Assembly (NCBI RefSeq): GCF_001433855.1 | Contig: NZ_AZCP01000003.1 | Span: 366,239 to 430,238 of the forward strand | Length of the DNA: 64,000 nucleotides | Reading direction: 5' to 3' | DNA from: Levilactobacillus brevis ATCC 14869 = DSM 20054 | GTDB lineage: Bacteria > Bacillota > Bacilli > Lactobacillales > Lactobacillaceae | Made by a program: the position numbers and the translations under genes | Shown: piece after piece, positions 16,820 to 24,754 of the stretch | Numbering within the stretch: position 1 is the stretch's first letter | Layout of the letters: the number at the start of each line of letters is the position of its first letter | Notes under the pieces: generated by a model | The model's database searches: none | Told to the model about the DNA's origin: nothing | What the model saw: the letters and a program-made list of their open reading frames with translations, nothing else

Positions 16820-17203
16820 ATGTTAAAAAAGGAACCGGATGACCGGCTGGCGACGCAATTCTTTCAACGGGATTATCAAGATCGGGGAATGTTGAAGTGG
16901 GGCGGGTTTTACTTATCGGATCACACGAGTGCGTTGCGTAAAATGCACGCTGCTGAACAGCAAGAAGCGCCGCAACCTCGTCAGTCTGTGGCGGTAATTA
17001 GTGAACGGCTGGCGTTGGCCTGGCGGACACATCACCACGTGCACTTTCAACTCAACGTGGTGGATGCTAACCAAGCGGTCACCGTGCTTGACGGGGTCGT
17101 GGCCGGGGTGGCGGATGACCAGATTATGGTGCAGTTGCCCGCGGGTAACTATCGCCAACTAGCCTTGACGGCAATTCGTTGTGTCACTGTGGCGGCTCAG
17201 TAA
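16820..17203 (+). CDS. YolD-like family protein
   Basis: A 127-aa protein. The N-terminal block DRGMLKWGGFYLSDHTSAL is the YolD hallmark, followed by a beta-rich C-terminal half like a small barrel. YolD proteins are regularly encoded beside UvrX/UmuC-type polymerases and are thought to act as UmuD-like partners. ATG 16820 is preceded by AAGGATGTGG; a longer frame reaches further upstream but overlaps the previous gene. Third gene of the LexA-controlled operon. Confidence 0.85.
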   Translation: MLKKEPDDRLATQFFQRDYQDRGMLKWGGFYLSDHTSALRKMHAAEQQEAPQPRQSVAVISERLALAWRTHHHVHFQLNVVDANQAVTVLDGVVAGVADDQIMVQLPAGNYRQLALTAIRCVTVAAQ

Positions 17204-17209
17204 ACACAA

Positions 17210-17249
17210 ACGGCGTTCATCACACTGCAGTTGTGTCATGAACGCCGTC
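17210..17249 (+). repeat. Inverted repeat after the SOS operon
   Basis: ACGGCGTTCAT and ATGAACGCCGT form an 11-bp stem around a loop, without a T-run. A transcript end or protein site is possible. Confidence 0.7.
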
Positions 17250-17375
17250 ATCAGAGATTGAGTTATGGTTGTGACTCAGGCGGGATCAAGCCCGCCTCGG
17301 GGCCAGTATAACATGGTCACCGGCGTTTGTTTAGGCCGCCTGACCGGTTTTATTTTAAGGAATTAGCGCAATTAA

Positions 17376-17422
17376 AAAGGCGAACATCTCCGCTGGACCA
17401 CTCACCGGAGATGTTCGCCTTT
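17376..17422. terminator. Bidirectional terminator
   Basis: A perfect 17-bp stem (17376-17392 with 17406-17422) with flanking A and T tracts. It serves the SOS operon from one side and the minus-strand secreted protein from the other. Confidence 0.93.
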
Positions 17423-17430
17423 ATTATACG

Positions 17431-18537
17431 TTAGAAAGTGGCATGTGTCGTCTGCATTAACTCGGCCCCTTTGTTGACCAGAAGGTAGCCGGAACCGTTG
17501 CTCGTGAATTGTAAGCCTTCAAATTCACGATGGCCGTTCAGGTTCGTCCCTTCAACTTGGCTAGCTTTGAGCTTGCCCAGTTTGCTGACGGGAATGGAAG
17601 CAAGACTGCTATCGGAGACAAAGTAAAGTCGGTTCCGCTTGGCGTTGTATGCCATTGATTGCGGCTTGGTTCCCGGTGCGTACCGCAAGCCCTGCATGAT
17701 TAAATGAAAATGAACGGACTTGGTGCTGATGGTCCCTTGGTAAATCTTAACCGCGCCCTTAGGTGCCCAGCCACCGTTTGAGTAGGTGAAGAAGTAGGCT
17801 TTTCCGTGCTTATCAAAGGTCAGATTAGACCCCATCGGTACCGTATTTTTCAGGGTGAAATTGACCTTGGTGCTTGGTTTCAACGTCTTGGTTGATACCT
17901 GTTGCACGTTAGACTTCACGGCGCCTGGCTTACCGATGAACCACAATTGGCCATTCTTAGGATTGCGAGCGAGGGATTGACCGTGGCCGGTATTGAAGAG
18001 TGGGCCAACAGTCACATTCTTTAAGATGGCTTTGTCCGTTGCGGTTAACTTGCCAACGGAATGGTCGTAAGTTGCACGCCGTAGGGCATCCATATGCGTG
18101 CTGGTAATGCCAAAGTGACGCAGGGCCCCTAGATTGTAGCGAATAATACGGCCGGTTGTACTCTGACTGCTAGTCGTGATGAGTTCGTAGAGTGTGTTGC
18201 CGTTGGGGGTCAGCACTTCACTTTGGGGGTTGCCCCAGTCAGCTGACCGCTGATAAGTTACGGGTAAGAAGACGTTGGACTTAAAAGTAACGGCCTTGCC
18301 CTTAGTGCTACTGATTTGGGTTGGACTGGTCTGGAAAATATTGGTGTAGCTTTGTTGAAAGGCGTAGCGCTTAACGAATAAGTTCTGGTTCTTCACGGTT
18401 TTATACTTTTTGACGTTGTAGGTCGCTAAGGCGTTACCGTGTTGAGTGGTGGTCTTGGCGTGGGCACTTAAAGCCGAGCCCCCCACTAATAAAGCAGCGA
18501 TTGTCGCTGCGAGTAACCAATGTCGTGTTTGGATCAT
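17431..18537 (-). CDS. Secreted protein, predicted beta-propeller-like
   Basis: A 368-aa exported protein. The signal peptide ends around SALSAHA-KT (residue 27). The mature part is Thr/Ser/Lys-rich with repeated strands such as GNTLYELITTS, NGQLWFIGKPG, KHGKAYFFTYSNGG and RNRLYFVSDSSLASI. These repeats suggest a beta-propeller or similar repeat fold. No cell-wall anchor motif is present, so it is released or loosely bound. This type is common in lactobacilli and its function is unknown. Confidence 0.75.
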   Translation of the reverse strand: MIQTRHWLLAATIAALLVGGSALSAHAKTTTQHGNALATYNVKKYKTVKNQNLFVKRYAFQQSYTNIFQTSPTQISSTKGKAVTFKSNVFLPVTYQRSADWGNPQSEVLTPNGNTLYELITTSSQSTTGRIIRYNLGALRHFGITSTHMDALRRATYDHSVGKLTATDKAILKNVTVGPLFNTGHGQSLARNPKNGQLWFIGKPGAVKSNVQQVSTKTLKPSTKVNFTLKNTVPMGSNLTFDKHGKAYFFTYSNGGWAPKGAVKIYQGTISTKSVHFHLIMQGLRYAPGTKPQSMAYNAKRNRLYFVSDSSLASIPVSKLGKLKASQVEGTNLNGHREFEGLQFTSNGSGYLLVNKGAELMQTTHATF

Positions 18538-18722
18538 GTGTGTTCTCCTCCAGTAAGTAAACTGTCATAACATATCTATTTATAGCACAAATCACTTAAT
18601 ATGTAATCGAAAACATCAAAAAAATAAACAGTTTAAGCGTAAAATACCGCACATTTTGGATAATTTAGCATCTATGGTAATTGGGGGACCGGGCGCCGTA
18701 GCGGGGTATTTTGGGGGTAATC

Positions 18723-18797
18723 TACCGGAAAAAAGCCATAAAAAACCGCCCGTTTACCGAAAAAAACCGCATTAGGCGCACGGGCAACCTTCCGGTA
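18723..18797 (+). promoter_or_regulatory. Nested-stem leader upstream of the ComX-like sigma gene
   Basis: Two nested pairs: TACCGG (18723-18728) with CCGGTA (18792-18797), and GCCCGT (18748-18753) with ACGGGC (18780-18785). A-rich strings lie in the loops, and a related TTACCG-A7 string is repeated. No T-run follows. Possible structured 5' leader or double operator. The rest of 18538-18852 is AT-rich without a gene. Confidence 0.5.
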
Positions 18798-18852
18798 AAG
18801 TGGGGATTGTTCCATGGCCATGGATCATCACGCAACGAAAGGATGAGCCATA

Positions 18853-19407
18853 TTGGAGACGACTCAGGCAGCCGCCTACCGCTTTTTGTATCAAGGAGAC
18901 CACGAAACAATTCTATATGCGGCGTTAAAACGCCTGCATATTGGCCGTAATCATGCGGATTATGAGGATTATTTACAGGAGGCCCGCCTCCTGTTCCCAG
19001 AGATCTATGCCGCTTTCCCCGAGGACCCGGAAGCCAAGCCGCACCACTTTTTGGCCTACGCCCAGCAGAAACTCTATTGGGCCTTACTGGACCGCTTGCG
19101 TCGTGAATTACGCCTGCAAGACCGTCAAGCTGTGGGCGATCAGGGGGAATTGCTAACGACCGTGGCCAGTGACGAGGATATTTTAGAGGCTATCGGTCAA
19201 GCCGATTTTCGGGAATATCTGTTAAAAGTCATTGGGGGTGCGGGTAGCACGGGAGAATGGCGTTATCTGGTTGGCACCATGATTGACCAATTATCCCCCG
19301 ATGAGATTGCCGAACGCCACGCGGTGAACCGAGCCACGGTCTTTCGCTGGCGCCGTTCGGTAGTGCGACGACTGGTACAGGCTTTGACGCCACCAGATAA
19401 ATTTTAA
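18853..19407 (+). CDS. Sigma-70 family factor, ComX/SigH-like
   Basis: A 184-aa protein shaped like the small alternative sigma factors of lactobacilli and streptococci (ComX/SigH). A region-2-like part includes DYEDYLQEARLLFPEIYAAF and ends near residue 95. A region-4 HTH covers residues 150-178 (LSPDEIAERHAVNRATVFRW). The start is TTG 18853 with AAAGGA upstream; no ATG lies in frame. It is followed by DUF1659 and DUF2922 genes, a conserved neighbourhood in lactobacilli. In L. sakei the homologue switches on late competence genes; the same role here is inference. Confidence 0.8.
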   Translation: METTQAAAYRFLYQGDHETILYAALKRLHIGRNHADYEDYLQEARLLFPEIYAAFPEDPEAKPHHFLAYAQQKLYWALLDRLRRELRLQDRQAVGDQGELLTTVASDEDILEAIGQADFREYLLKVIGGAGSTGEWRYLVGTMIDQLSPDEIAERHAVNRATVFRWRRSVVRRLVQALTPPDKF

Positions 19408-19447
19408 AAATATTGGCAAATCGTGCGACTTTTTCCGGCGGAATTTC

Positions 19448-19489
19448 GTTAGTAAGAGTGTAAGGGTTGGCCAATCACTTACTACTAAC
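19448..19489 (+). repeat. Inverted repeat upstream of DUF1659 gene
   Basis: GTTAGTA (19448-19454) pairs with TACTAAC (19483-19489), and GTAAG (19460-19464) with CTTAC (19478-19482), around a TTGGCCAA core. It lies in the 104-nt gap between the sigma factor and DUF1659 genes: an operator or attenuator candidate. Confidence 0.7.
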
Positions 19490-19511
19490 GACCCACGAGA
19501 GGAGTTTCACC

Positions 19512-19706
19512 ATGCAAACCAACTGGCAGAAGACCACCATCACATTTATCCTCGGCACCGACGACCAGCCGGCCAAAATCACGTTACAACACGCGATTGC
19601 GACACCGGATGCAAAGCAAGTCAAGGCCTTCGGCGGGTATCTGGCGGGGCTGACGGGGTTACCATTCCGCACCGCGCTGGTCGCTACCCAAAATGCTGTT
19701 GCCTAA
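19512..19706 (+). CDS. DUF1659 domain protein
   Basis: A 64-aa soluble protein of the DUF1659 family; KQVKAFGGYLAGLTG is the characteristic helix. AGGAG lies 8 nt before ATG 19512. These tiny proteins are nearly always encoded next to DUF2922 genes, often beside a sigma factor as here. Function unknown. Confidence 0.85.
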   Translation: MQTNWQKTTITFILGTDDQPAKITLQHAIATPDAKQVKAFGGYLAGLTGLPFRTALVATQNAVA

Positions 19707-19726
19707 TTCAGAAAGGATGGGATTGA

Positions 19727-19963
19727 ATGAAGACACTGGAATTAAGCTTTAAAGGCTCCGATATGCGGGTTAAACATTTACGGTTGAAGTACGTGAACAC
19801 GGAACTTACGGCAGATGATGTGACGGCAGTGATGAACCAGATGGCTAAAGCCAAGTTGTTCGTAAAGGATGGGGTTAATTTGTACGCCGATCCACTACGG
19901 GCTGATATGGTTGAGACCACGAAGACGACCTTGATGGCCGTTGACACCGCACCAACCGCTTAA
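19727..19963 (+). CDS. DUF2922 domain protein
   Basis: A 78-aa soluble protein of the DUF2922 family, with KTLELSFKGSD at the N-terminus and VNTELTADDVTAVMNQM then LFVKDGVNLYA. It is 20 nt after DUF1659, with AGAAAGGATG as ribosome site, so the two form an operon. Function unknown; the pairing suggests the two small proteins act together. Confidence 0.87.
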   Translation: MKTLELSFKGSDMRVKHLRLKYVNTELTADDVTAVMNQMAKAKLFVKDGVNLYADPLRADMVETTKTTLMAVDTAPTA

Positions 19964-20029
19964 CCGTTTGGGACTTAACGCAACGAGTAAAGAACGGCTA
20001 AGCAGCATCAAGTAACGCGTAACTGATAA

Positions 20030-20075
20030 AAAAATCGATACTGGCAGCGGATTAAAGCTGCGAGTACCGATTTTT
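20030..20075. terminator. Bidirectional terminator
   Basis: AAAAATCGATACT (20030-20042) with AGTACCGATTTTT (20063-20075) and an inner GCAGC/GCTGC stem, shared by the converging DUF2922 and LysR genes. Confidence 0.88.
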
Positions 20076-20083
20076 GGGTGGCA

Positions 20084-20992
20084 TTAGTTAATGTGGGGAT
20101 GTTCTAGGACTTTATCCGGATAAGTTGTGGTCACGTAGTCCGTAATCGCCGCAATCATCTTGGCAGTTGAGGGCGCTTTGGCCTGTTCGGAGTTCACGAC
20201 AAGGCAGATGGTGCGGTAGAAGCGTGTGTCAAATGGATAGACGTTCACGTTCCCCGACAGACGTTCTAGTGCCAGCTCTGGGAGAATGCCCATGCCCATG
20301 CCGGCCTCGACCATGGCTAAGATGGATTGGTCGTCAATCGAGAAGCGTAACGCGTTGGGCCGAATCTGGTAATGGTCGAGAGCTGCCTTCGTGTCCTTAT
20401 CGTAGTCGCCGCGTTGCAGAATAAAATTCTGGTCGACCAGATCGGCGGCCGTGACCGTCGTGCGGTTGGCTGGGATAAAGTCGCGGGGCGTGATGCAGTA
20501 GATTTCATCCTTAACCAGCGGCAACACGGTTAGCTTTTCAGCCACGGGGAGGGCGGAGAGTCCGAGGTCCAGGCGTCCGGTCTTAACGGCAGCGGCAATG
20601 TCGCTGAACCCGGCTTGAACCAAGTTGATATCAATTTGTGGGTAAGTTTGTTTGAACTGCTGAATGATGGGTGGGAGCCAAGTGATGCAGACGGAAGAAA
20701 AGGCGCCCAACCGTACGGAACCGGCATTCAACCCGTTGATATTGGCAGCAGCCTGTTGGAGCCGATCTTCGGCGTTAATTACGCCCTGAATCAAGGGGAG
20801 AATACTTTGACCGTCGGGGGTTAGCTCAACGCCGGTTCGGTTACGAATAAAGAGGGGAAATCCCAGCTCCTTTTCTAACTGATTGACGGAATGGCTAATG
20901 GCTGACGGGGTGACATTAAGTGTCTGCGCCGCCCGATAGAAGGTTTGTTCTTGAACGATGGCCTGAAAGACGCGGTAGGCAAAAGGTAACAT
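20084..20992 (-). CDS. LysR family transcriptional regulator
   Basis: A 302-aa LTTR. The N-terminal winged HTH has FYRAAQTLNVTPSAISHSVNQLEKELGFPLF; the effector domain spans about residues 90-295 (GSVRLGAFSSVCITWLPPII onward), closest in pattern to CynR/CysB-like members. It is transcribed away from an aminotransferase gene, and a GATTC-N9-GAATC dyad lies just upstream of its start, so it probably controls that gene and itself. Ligand unknown. Confidence 0.92.
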   Translation of the reverse strand: MLPFAYRVFQAIVQEQTFYRAAQTLNVTPSAISHSVNQLEKELGFPLFIRNRTGVELTPDGQSILPLIQGVINAEDRLQQAAANINGLNAGSVRLGAFSSVCITWLPPIIQQFKQTYPQIDINLVQAGFSDIAAAVKTGRLDLGLSALPVAEKLTVLPLVKDEIYCITPRDFIPANRTTVTAADLVDQNFILQRGDYDKDTKAALDHYQIRPNALRFSIDDQSILAMVEAGMGMGILPELALERLSGNVNVYPFDTRFYRTICLVVNSEQAKAPSTAKMIAAITDYVTTTYPDKVLEHPHIN

Positions 20993-21019
20993 GAGTGGGC
21001 ACCTCCGAAAGATGAATGA

Positions 21020-21038
21020 GATTCAACTTGATGGAATC
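21020..21038. promoter_or_regulatory. Candidate LysR operator
   Basis: GATTC (21020-21024) and GAATC (21034-21038) form a dyad with LTTR-like spacing, 28 bp upstream of the lysR start. Confidence 0.5.
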
Positions 21039-21110
21039 TGATTGAATAGAAATAAGTGCTCTTAGTTTAGCATAAATTTGGCGCAACAGCCGAAAAGAAT
21101 TGGCGTTTAG

Positions 21111-21139
21111 TTGGGTTAGGGTGCTGAATCAGTTATGCT
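21111..21139 (+). promoter_or_regulatory. Promoter of the aminotransferase gene
   Basis: TTGGGT (21111-21116), 17-bp spacer, TATGCT (21134-21139). Confidence 0.65.
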
Positions 21140-21217
21140 ATAACCGAAAAAAACCAGTGACGGTGGTCGCTGGGGCGTTAACTGGGGATGGAATGGGACA
21201 ATGAAAGGTGTGATCAC

Positions 21218-22435
21218 ATGACGATTCGATTAGCGAAACGGGTGAATTTGGCGGTACCGTCAGCGATGAGTGGCTTGTATCCGGCTAACCTGAGCGCAGA
21301 TGCCGTCTCATTTGCAGCCGGACAACCTAACGAACGGTATTTTCCAACGGTGGCTATGAAACGGGCAATTGATCAGGCGCTGAATCAGGGCGGACAGCAT
21401 CTCTTCCAGTACCATGATGTTCTAGGCAATCCGGAACTTCGAGCACAATTGGCGGCGCGGATTGCCCGCACCGGTGGGGTATCAGCCACGCAGGATAATG
21501 TCGTCTTGACGGTTGGTGGTCAACAGGGATTAGAAGTCATCGCTAAGACGGTCTTGAACCCCGGCGATGATGTTATCGTGGAAGGACCCTGCTACTTCGG
21601 CGCGCTGGGCGCATTTGACCTGTGCGAACCCACTTACCATACGGTACCATTGCAGGCGGATGGCGTGGATCTCGAACAGTTAGAGGCCACGCTCAAGCAA
21701 TATCCGGAAACGAAGCTGTTATACACGGTGCCAGACTACCAGAATCCGACTGGGGTGACGATGAGTGTGGCTAAGCGGCAACGCTTAGTGGCGTTAGCCA
21801 ATCAATATGATTTCGTAATTCTGGAAGATTCGCCGTACCGGGATCTGGGCTATACGGGGACGCCACTGCCGACAATCAAGCACTTTGATACTCAGGGGCG
21901 GGTCGTTTTTCTCTCCAGCTTTTCGAAAATGTTGGTGCCCGGCCTTCGCGTGGGCTGGTTAGTGGCAGATGGTGATCTGTTGGCGGGAATTCAGAAGATG
22001 TTATTGGCTAGTAATCTGGGCGCGGCAAGTGTCGTCCAGGAAGCCTTAGCTAATTATATGAAGGAAAATGATTTAGATGCGCACATGGTGGAGCTGAAAA
22101 ACCACTATCATGAGCAGCATGATGCCATGATGGCAGCGATTCAGAAGTATGTACCGGATGTTGTGACCGTGACGCACCCGACCGGTGGCTTCTATTATTG
22201 GGTGACGTTACCGCAGGGTGTCGATACGACTGCGGTTTTAGCTAATATTGCGGCACCACAAGCCCACGTGACGTATATTCCCTCGGCCAACTTCTATCCG
22301 CAACACGATGTGCATAATGGCTTGCGCCTGAGTTATAGTGGCGTGACCCCGGCACAGATTGATGCGGGGATGCGCCGACTGGGACAGGTGCTAGAGACGG
22401 CGATTAAACGGGCCCAGCCAGTACCAGAAGCATAA
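21218..22435 (+). CDS. PLP-dependent aminotransferase, class I/II
   Basis: A 405-aa fold-type I enzyme. Blocks seen: SFAAGQPNERYFP near the N-terminus, TVGGQQGLEVIAKTVLNPGD, YTVPDYQNPTG, ILEDSPYRDLGY and the PLP-lysine motif SSFSKMLVPGLRVGW. The pattern is that of the 2-aminoadipate/LysN and MocR-type aminotransferase group without the HTH domain. ATG 21218 is preferred over 21188 because AAAGGTGTG lies just ahead. It is divergent from the LysR gene that probably regulates it. Amino-acid substrate unknown. Confidence 0.9.
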   Translation: MTIRLAKRVNLAVPSAMSGLYPANLSADAVSFAAGQPNERYFPTVAMKRAIDQALNQGGQHLFQYHDVLGNPELRAQLAARIARTGGVSATQDNVVLTVGGQQGLEVIAKTVLNPGDDVIVEGPCYFGALGAFDLCEPTYHTVPLQADGVDLEQLEATLKQYPETKLLYTVPDYQNPTGVTMSVAKRQRLVALANQYDFVILEDSPYRDLGYTGTPLPTIKHFDTQGRVVFLSSFSKMLVPGLRVGWLVADGDLLAGIQKMLLASNLGAASVVQEALANYMKENDLDAHMVELKNHYHEQHDAMMAAIQKYVPDVVTVTHPTGGFYYWVTLPQGVDTTAVLANIAAPQAHVTYIPSANFYPQHDVHNGLRLSYSGVTPAQIDAGMRRLGQVLETAIKRAQPVPEA

Positions 22436-22460
22436 TATAGAAGAAAAGGGCAAACAAAAA

Positions 22461-22490
22461 GGCCGGCGAGAACATTTCGCCGGCCTTTAC
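22461..22490. terminator. Bidirectional terminator
   Basis: AAGGCCGGCGA (22461-22471) pairs with TCGCCGGCCTT (22479-22489), with A and T tracts outside. It can end the aminotransferase transcript and the minus-strand small gene at 22501. Confidence 0.92.
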
Positions 22491-22500
22491 CTTAAAGAAG

Positions 22501-22560
22501 TTAATCGTTTCCGTTCTCCGCGGAAGCGATCACTTTAAGGTAACTATTTCCAGTTGCCAA
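22501..22560 (-). CDS. Candidate 19-aa microprotein
   Basis: On the minus strand, AAAGGGGGTGA (differing from the ideal AAAGGAGGTGA at one base) lies 7 nt before a TTG that opens a 19-codon frame, MATGNSYLKVIASAENGND. A promoter precedes it (TTGCAT, 17 bp, CATACT) and a strong terminator follows 12 nt after the stop. The frame is closed upstream by TGA, so TTG is the only start. A complete expression cassette around so short a frame is unlikely by chance; no family is recognised. Confidence 0.55.
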   Translation of the reverse strand: MATGNSYLKVIASAENGND

Positions 22561-22591
22561 AAAGCATCACCCCCTTTCATTTGATGCCTGT

Positions 22592-22620
22592 AGTATGGAC
22601 CCATCGGAAGATAAATGCAA
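22592..22620 (-). promoter_or_regulatory. Promoter of the candidate microprotein
   Basis: Minus strand: -35 TTGCAT (22615-22620), 17-bp spacer, -10 CATACT (22592-22597). The remaining 22621-22880 shows nothing. Confidence 0.55.
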
Positions 22621-22881
22621 GTAAACTTACTTACCTTAACATCGCTTTAAATTTGATCGTCAATAATGGTTGCCAACGTTGAGGAATAAGCGATTACAAA
22701 GGCTTTAAGCAGGTTAGCGGCGTTTTAGTTATGTAACAATAACATTACAGGACACCCATAATTGTTTCAATCCAACGACAATCAAAGCGTAATCCTTGTA
22801 TCTCCTTAAGGAAATCGCTATACTTATCTTCGTAGTTAGGGGATAGCTGATCGGGTCCGCTGATGTTATCGAATAAATTTC

Positions 22882-22910
22882 TTAACAAAAGCGCTAACTT
22901 CGGTTATACT
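22882..22910 (+). promoter_or_regulatory. Promoter of the first S-layer gene
   Basis: TTAACA (22882-22887), 17-bp spacer, TATACT (22905-22910), with GGAGGA before the ATG at 22959. Confidence 0.75.
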
Positions 22911-22958
22911 ATTCTTGCTTGATAAATTACATATTTTATGTTTGGAGGAAGAAAGATT

Positions 22959-24410
22959 ATGCAATCAAGTTTAAAGAAATCTCTTTACTTGGGCTTAGCT
23001 GCTTTAAGCTTTGCCTCAGTTGCTGCAGTTTCAACGACTGCTTCAGCTAAATCTGCTGCTAAGGTTACATCTGACAAGGTGTTAACCACTGACGCTACTA
23101 AGCGTAACGTTAATTTGACTGGTACTAACGCTATTTACTCAAAGCCAGGTACTGTTAAGGGTGCTAAGGTAGTTGCTACCACGACTACTGCTAAGAACCT
23201 TAACAAGTCAACGACTTCACGTGAAAACTTCCGTGCTTACCGTGTTGCTAAGACCAACCGTGGTTCTATCTACTACAAGGTTGTTTCTTACAACAAGGCA
23301 TACCGTGGATGGGTTTACGGTGGTAAGAGTGATACTGCCTTTGCTGGTGGTTTAACTTCTTACGACACTTTCAAGGAAGGCACTTTGACTGCTGACCAAA
23401 AGAGTGGTAACTACAAGTTAGCTAACCCTGGTAAGACTGAAGCCGGCTTGACTTACAAGCAACCAGCTTGGACTCAATACAAGATTGGTAAGACGATTGC
23501 TGACACCACTGCTTACAAGGACGCTACGTTCTCTGTAGACAAGGTTGGTACTCGGACTCGTGAAGGTGACACTTGGGTACACGTCGTTAACCAAAACACC
23601 GCTGACACTAAGGCTGATGGTTGGATTCTTTTGAGCAACTTAACTCAAACGAATGCTTTCAACGAAGCTAGCCAAGTTAAGGTTAATATCAACAATTTGA
23701 AGGGTGAAACTTTGAAGTCCTTCAACTATAATGTTGGTACGACTGCTACTAACACGAACGCTGCTGACAACACTGTTTATGACTCAACTGCTACTCCAAC
23801 TAAGTTTGCTGATGGCTTTGCAGCTACTGTTAAGAATGCTTTAGCTGGTACTGGTTACACGGTTGATGGGACTAATGCATTAAACCGCGTTGCTAACTTG
23901 AAGTCTGGTTCTACTTTGACTATTTATGCAACGGAAGGTACTCAAAAGCCATCTACGGTTAGTGTATTTGCTCAATATCCAGATACGCCATCTATTAACC
24001 AAGTAAAAGTAGCCACTGCTGATCAAACTAAAGACGGTGTTGCTGATGCAGCTACTGCTCAAAACTTGATTAACCAACCAGCTGCTACTACGCTCTTCAC
24101 TGGTGTTGAAGGTAAGTCCTTCACTGCTACTGAAGCTCTTGCTTACTTGAATGGTAATGCTTCTATGAAGAAGTTAACTTCTCCTTCATGGACTGAAACC
24201 TCTGGTAGCACTTCTGTTACGTATCAATGGGTATTGACACCTAGTCAAGCCTTTGCTGGCCAATATGGTTCACCATTCTCTGCTATCTACACTGCAAAGA
24301 AGACGGTTGTTCCTGCAACGGGTAGCAATGACAACAATACCGATAACCCAATCGCTAATGGTGTTGTAAGTTCTACTCCTACTGCAAATCCAACTGATAC
24401 AACTAAGTAA
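22959..24410 (+). CDS. S-layer protein, L. brevis SlpA type
   Basis: A 483-aa exported surface protein. The signal peptide is MQSSLKKSLYLGLAALSFAS ... TASA-KS (cut after residue 30), nearly the same as in brevis SlpA. The mature N-terminal half has the family strings [35 protein letters not shown] and YRGWVYGGKSDTAFAGG, which in this family hold the cell-wall-binding region. The Thr/Asn-rich C-terminal half forms the lattice. Strongly biased codons (GCT, ACT, AAC, GGT) indicate high expression. The length is slightly above the usual 435-465. A second paralogue follows in tandem with its own promoter. Confidence 0.95.
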   Translation: MQSSLKKSLYLGLAALSFASVAAVSTTASAKSAAKVTSDKVLTTDATKRNVNLTGTNAIYSKPGTVKGAKVVATTTTAKNLNKSTTSRENFRAYRVAKTNRGSIYYKVVSYNKAYRGWVYGGKSDTAFAGGLTSYDTFKEGTLTADQKSGNYKLANPGKTEAGLTYKQPAWTQYKIGKTIADTTAYKDATFSVDKVGTRTREGDTWVHVVNQNTADTKADGWILLSNLTQTNAFNEASQVKVNINNLKGETLKSFNYNVGTTATNTNAADNTVYDSTATPTKFADGFAATVKNALAGTGYTVDGTNALNRVANLKSGSTLTIYATEGTQKPSTVSVFAQYPDTPSINQVKVATADQTKDGVADAATAQNLINQPAATTLFTGVEGKSFTATEALAYLNGNASMKKLTSPSWTETSGSTSVTYQWVLTPSQAFAGQYGSPFSAIYTAKKTVVPATGSNDNNTDNPIANGVVSSTPTANPTDTTK

Positions 24411-24454
24411 TCATTTATTACTTTAAATGATGGTTAATTTGTAGTTTTAAATTG

Positions 24455-24497
24455 AATCGATCTACATTAGTCTTCGGATTATGTAGATCGATTTTTT
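24455..24497 (+). terminator. Terminator after the first S-layer gene
   Basis: A perfect 13-bp stem (24455-24467 with 24481-24493) and six T. 24498-24697 is AT-rich; a -10 TATACT sits at 24698-24703 for the next gene. Confidence 0.92.
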
Positions 24498-24754
24498 ATA
24501 TATTATTACCAATAAGCCTTTATACTCGGAGATATTAATGATTTGATATAAATAATAAGATTTGGTCGATAATTAGTTATTTCGGTCTAAATTTAGAACT
24601 AAGTTTTAATCGGCATCTCTAAATGGATAATCATTTCATACAATTTTGACTTTATCCAATAATGTAAAATATCTCGATTTTTCGCTTAATTTGCTGGTAT
24701 ACTAATAGGAGTTACTAAATCGTGACTAATTCTGTTTCATCGGAGGAGACACAC

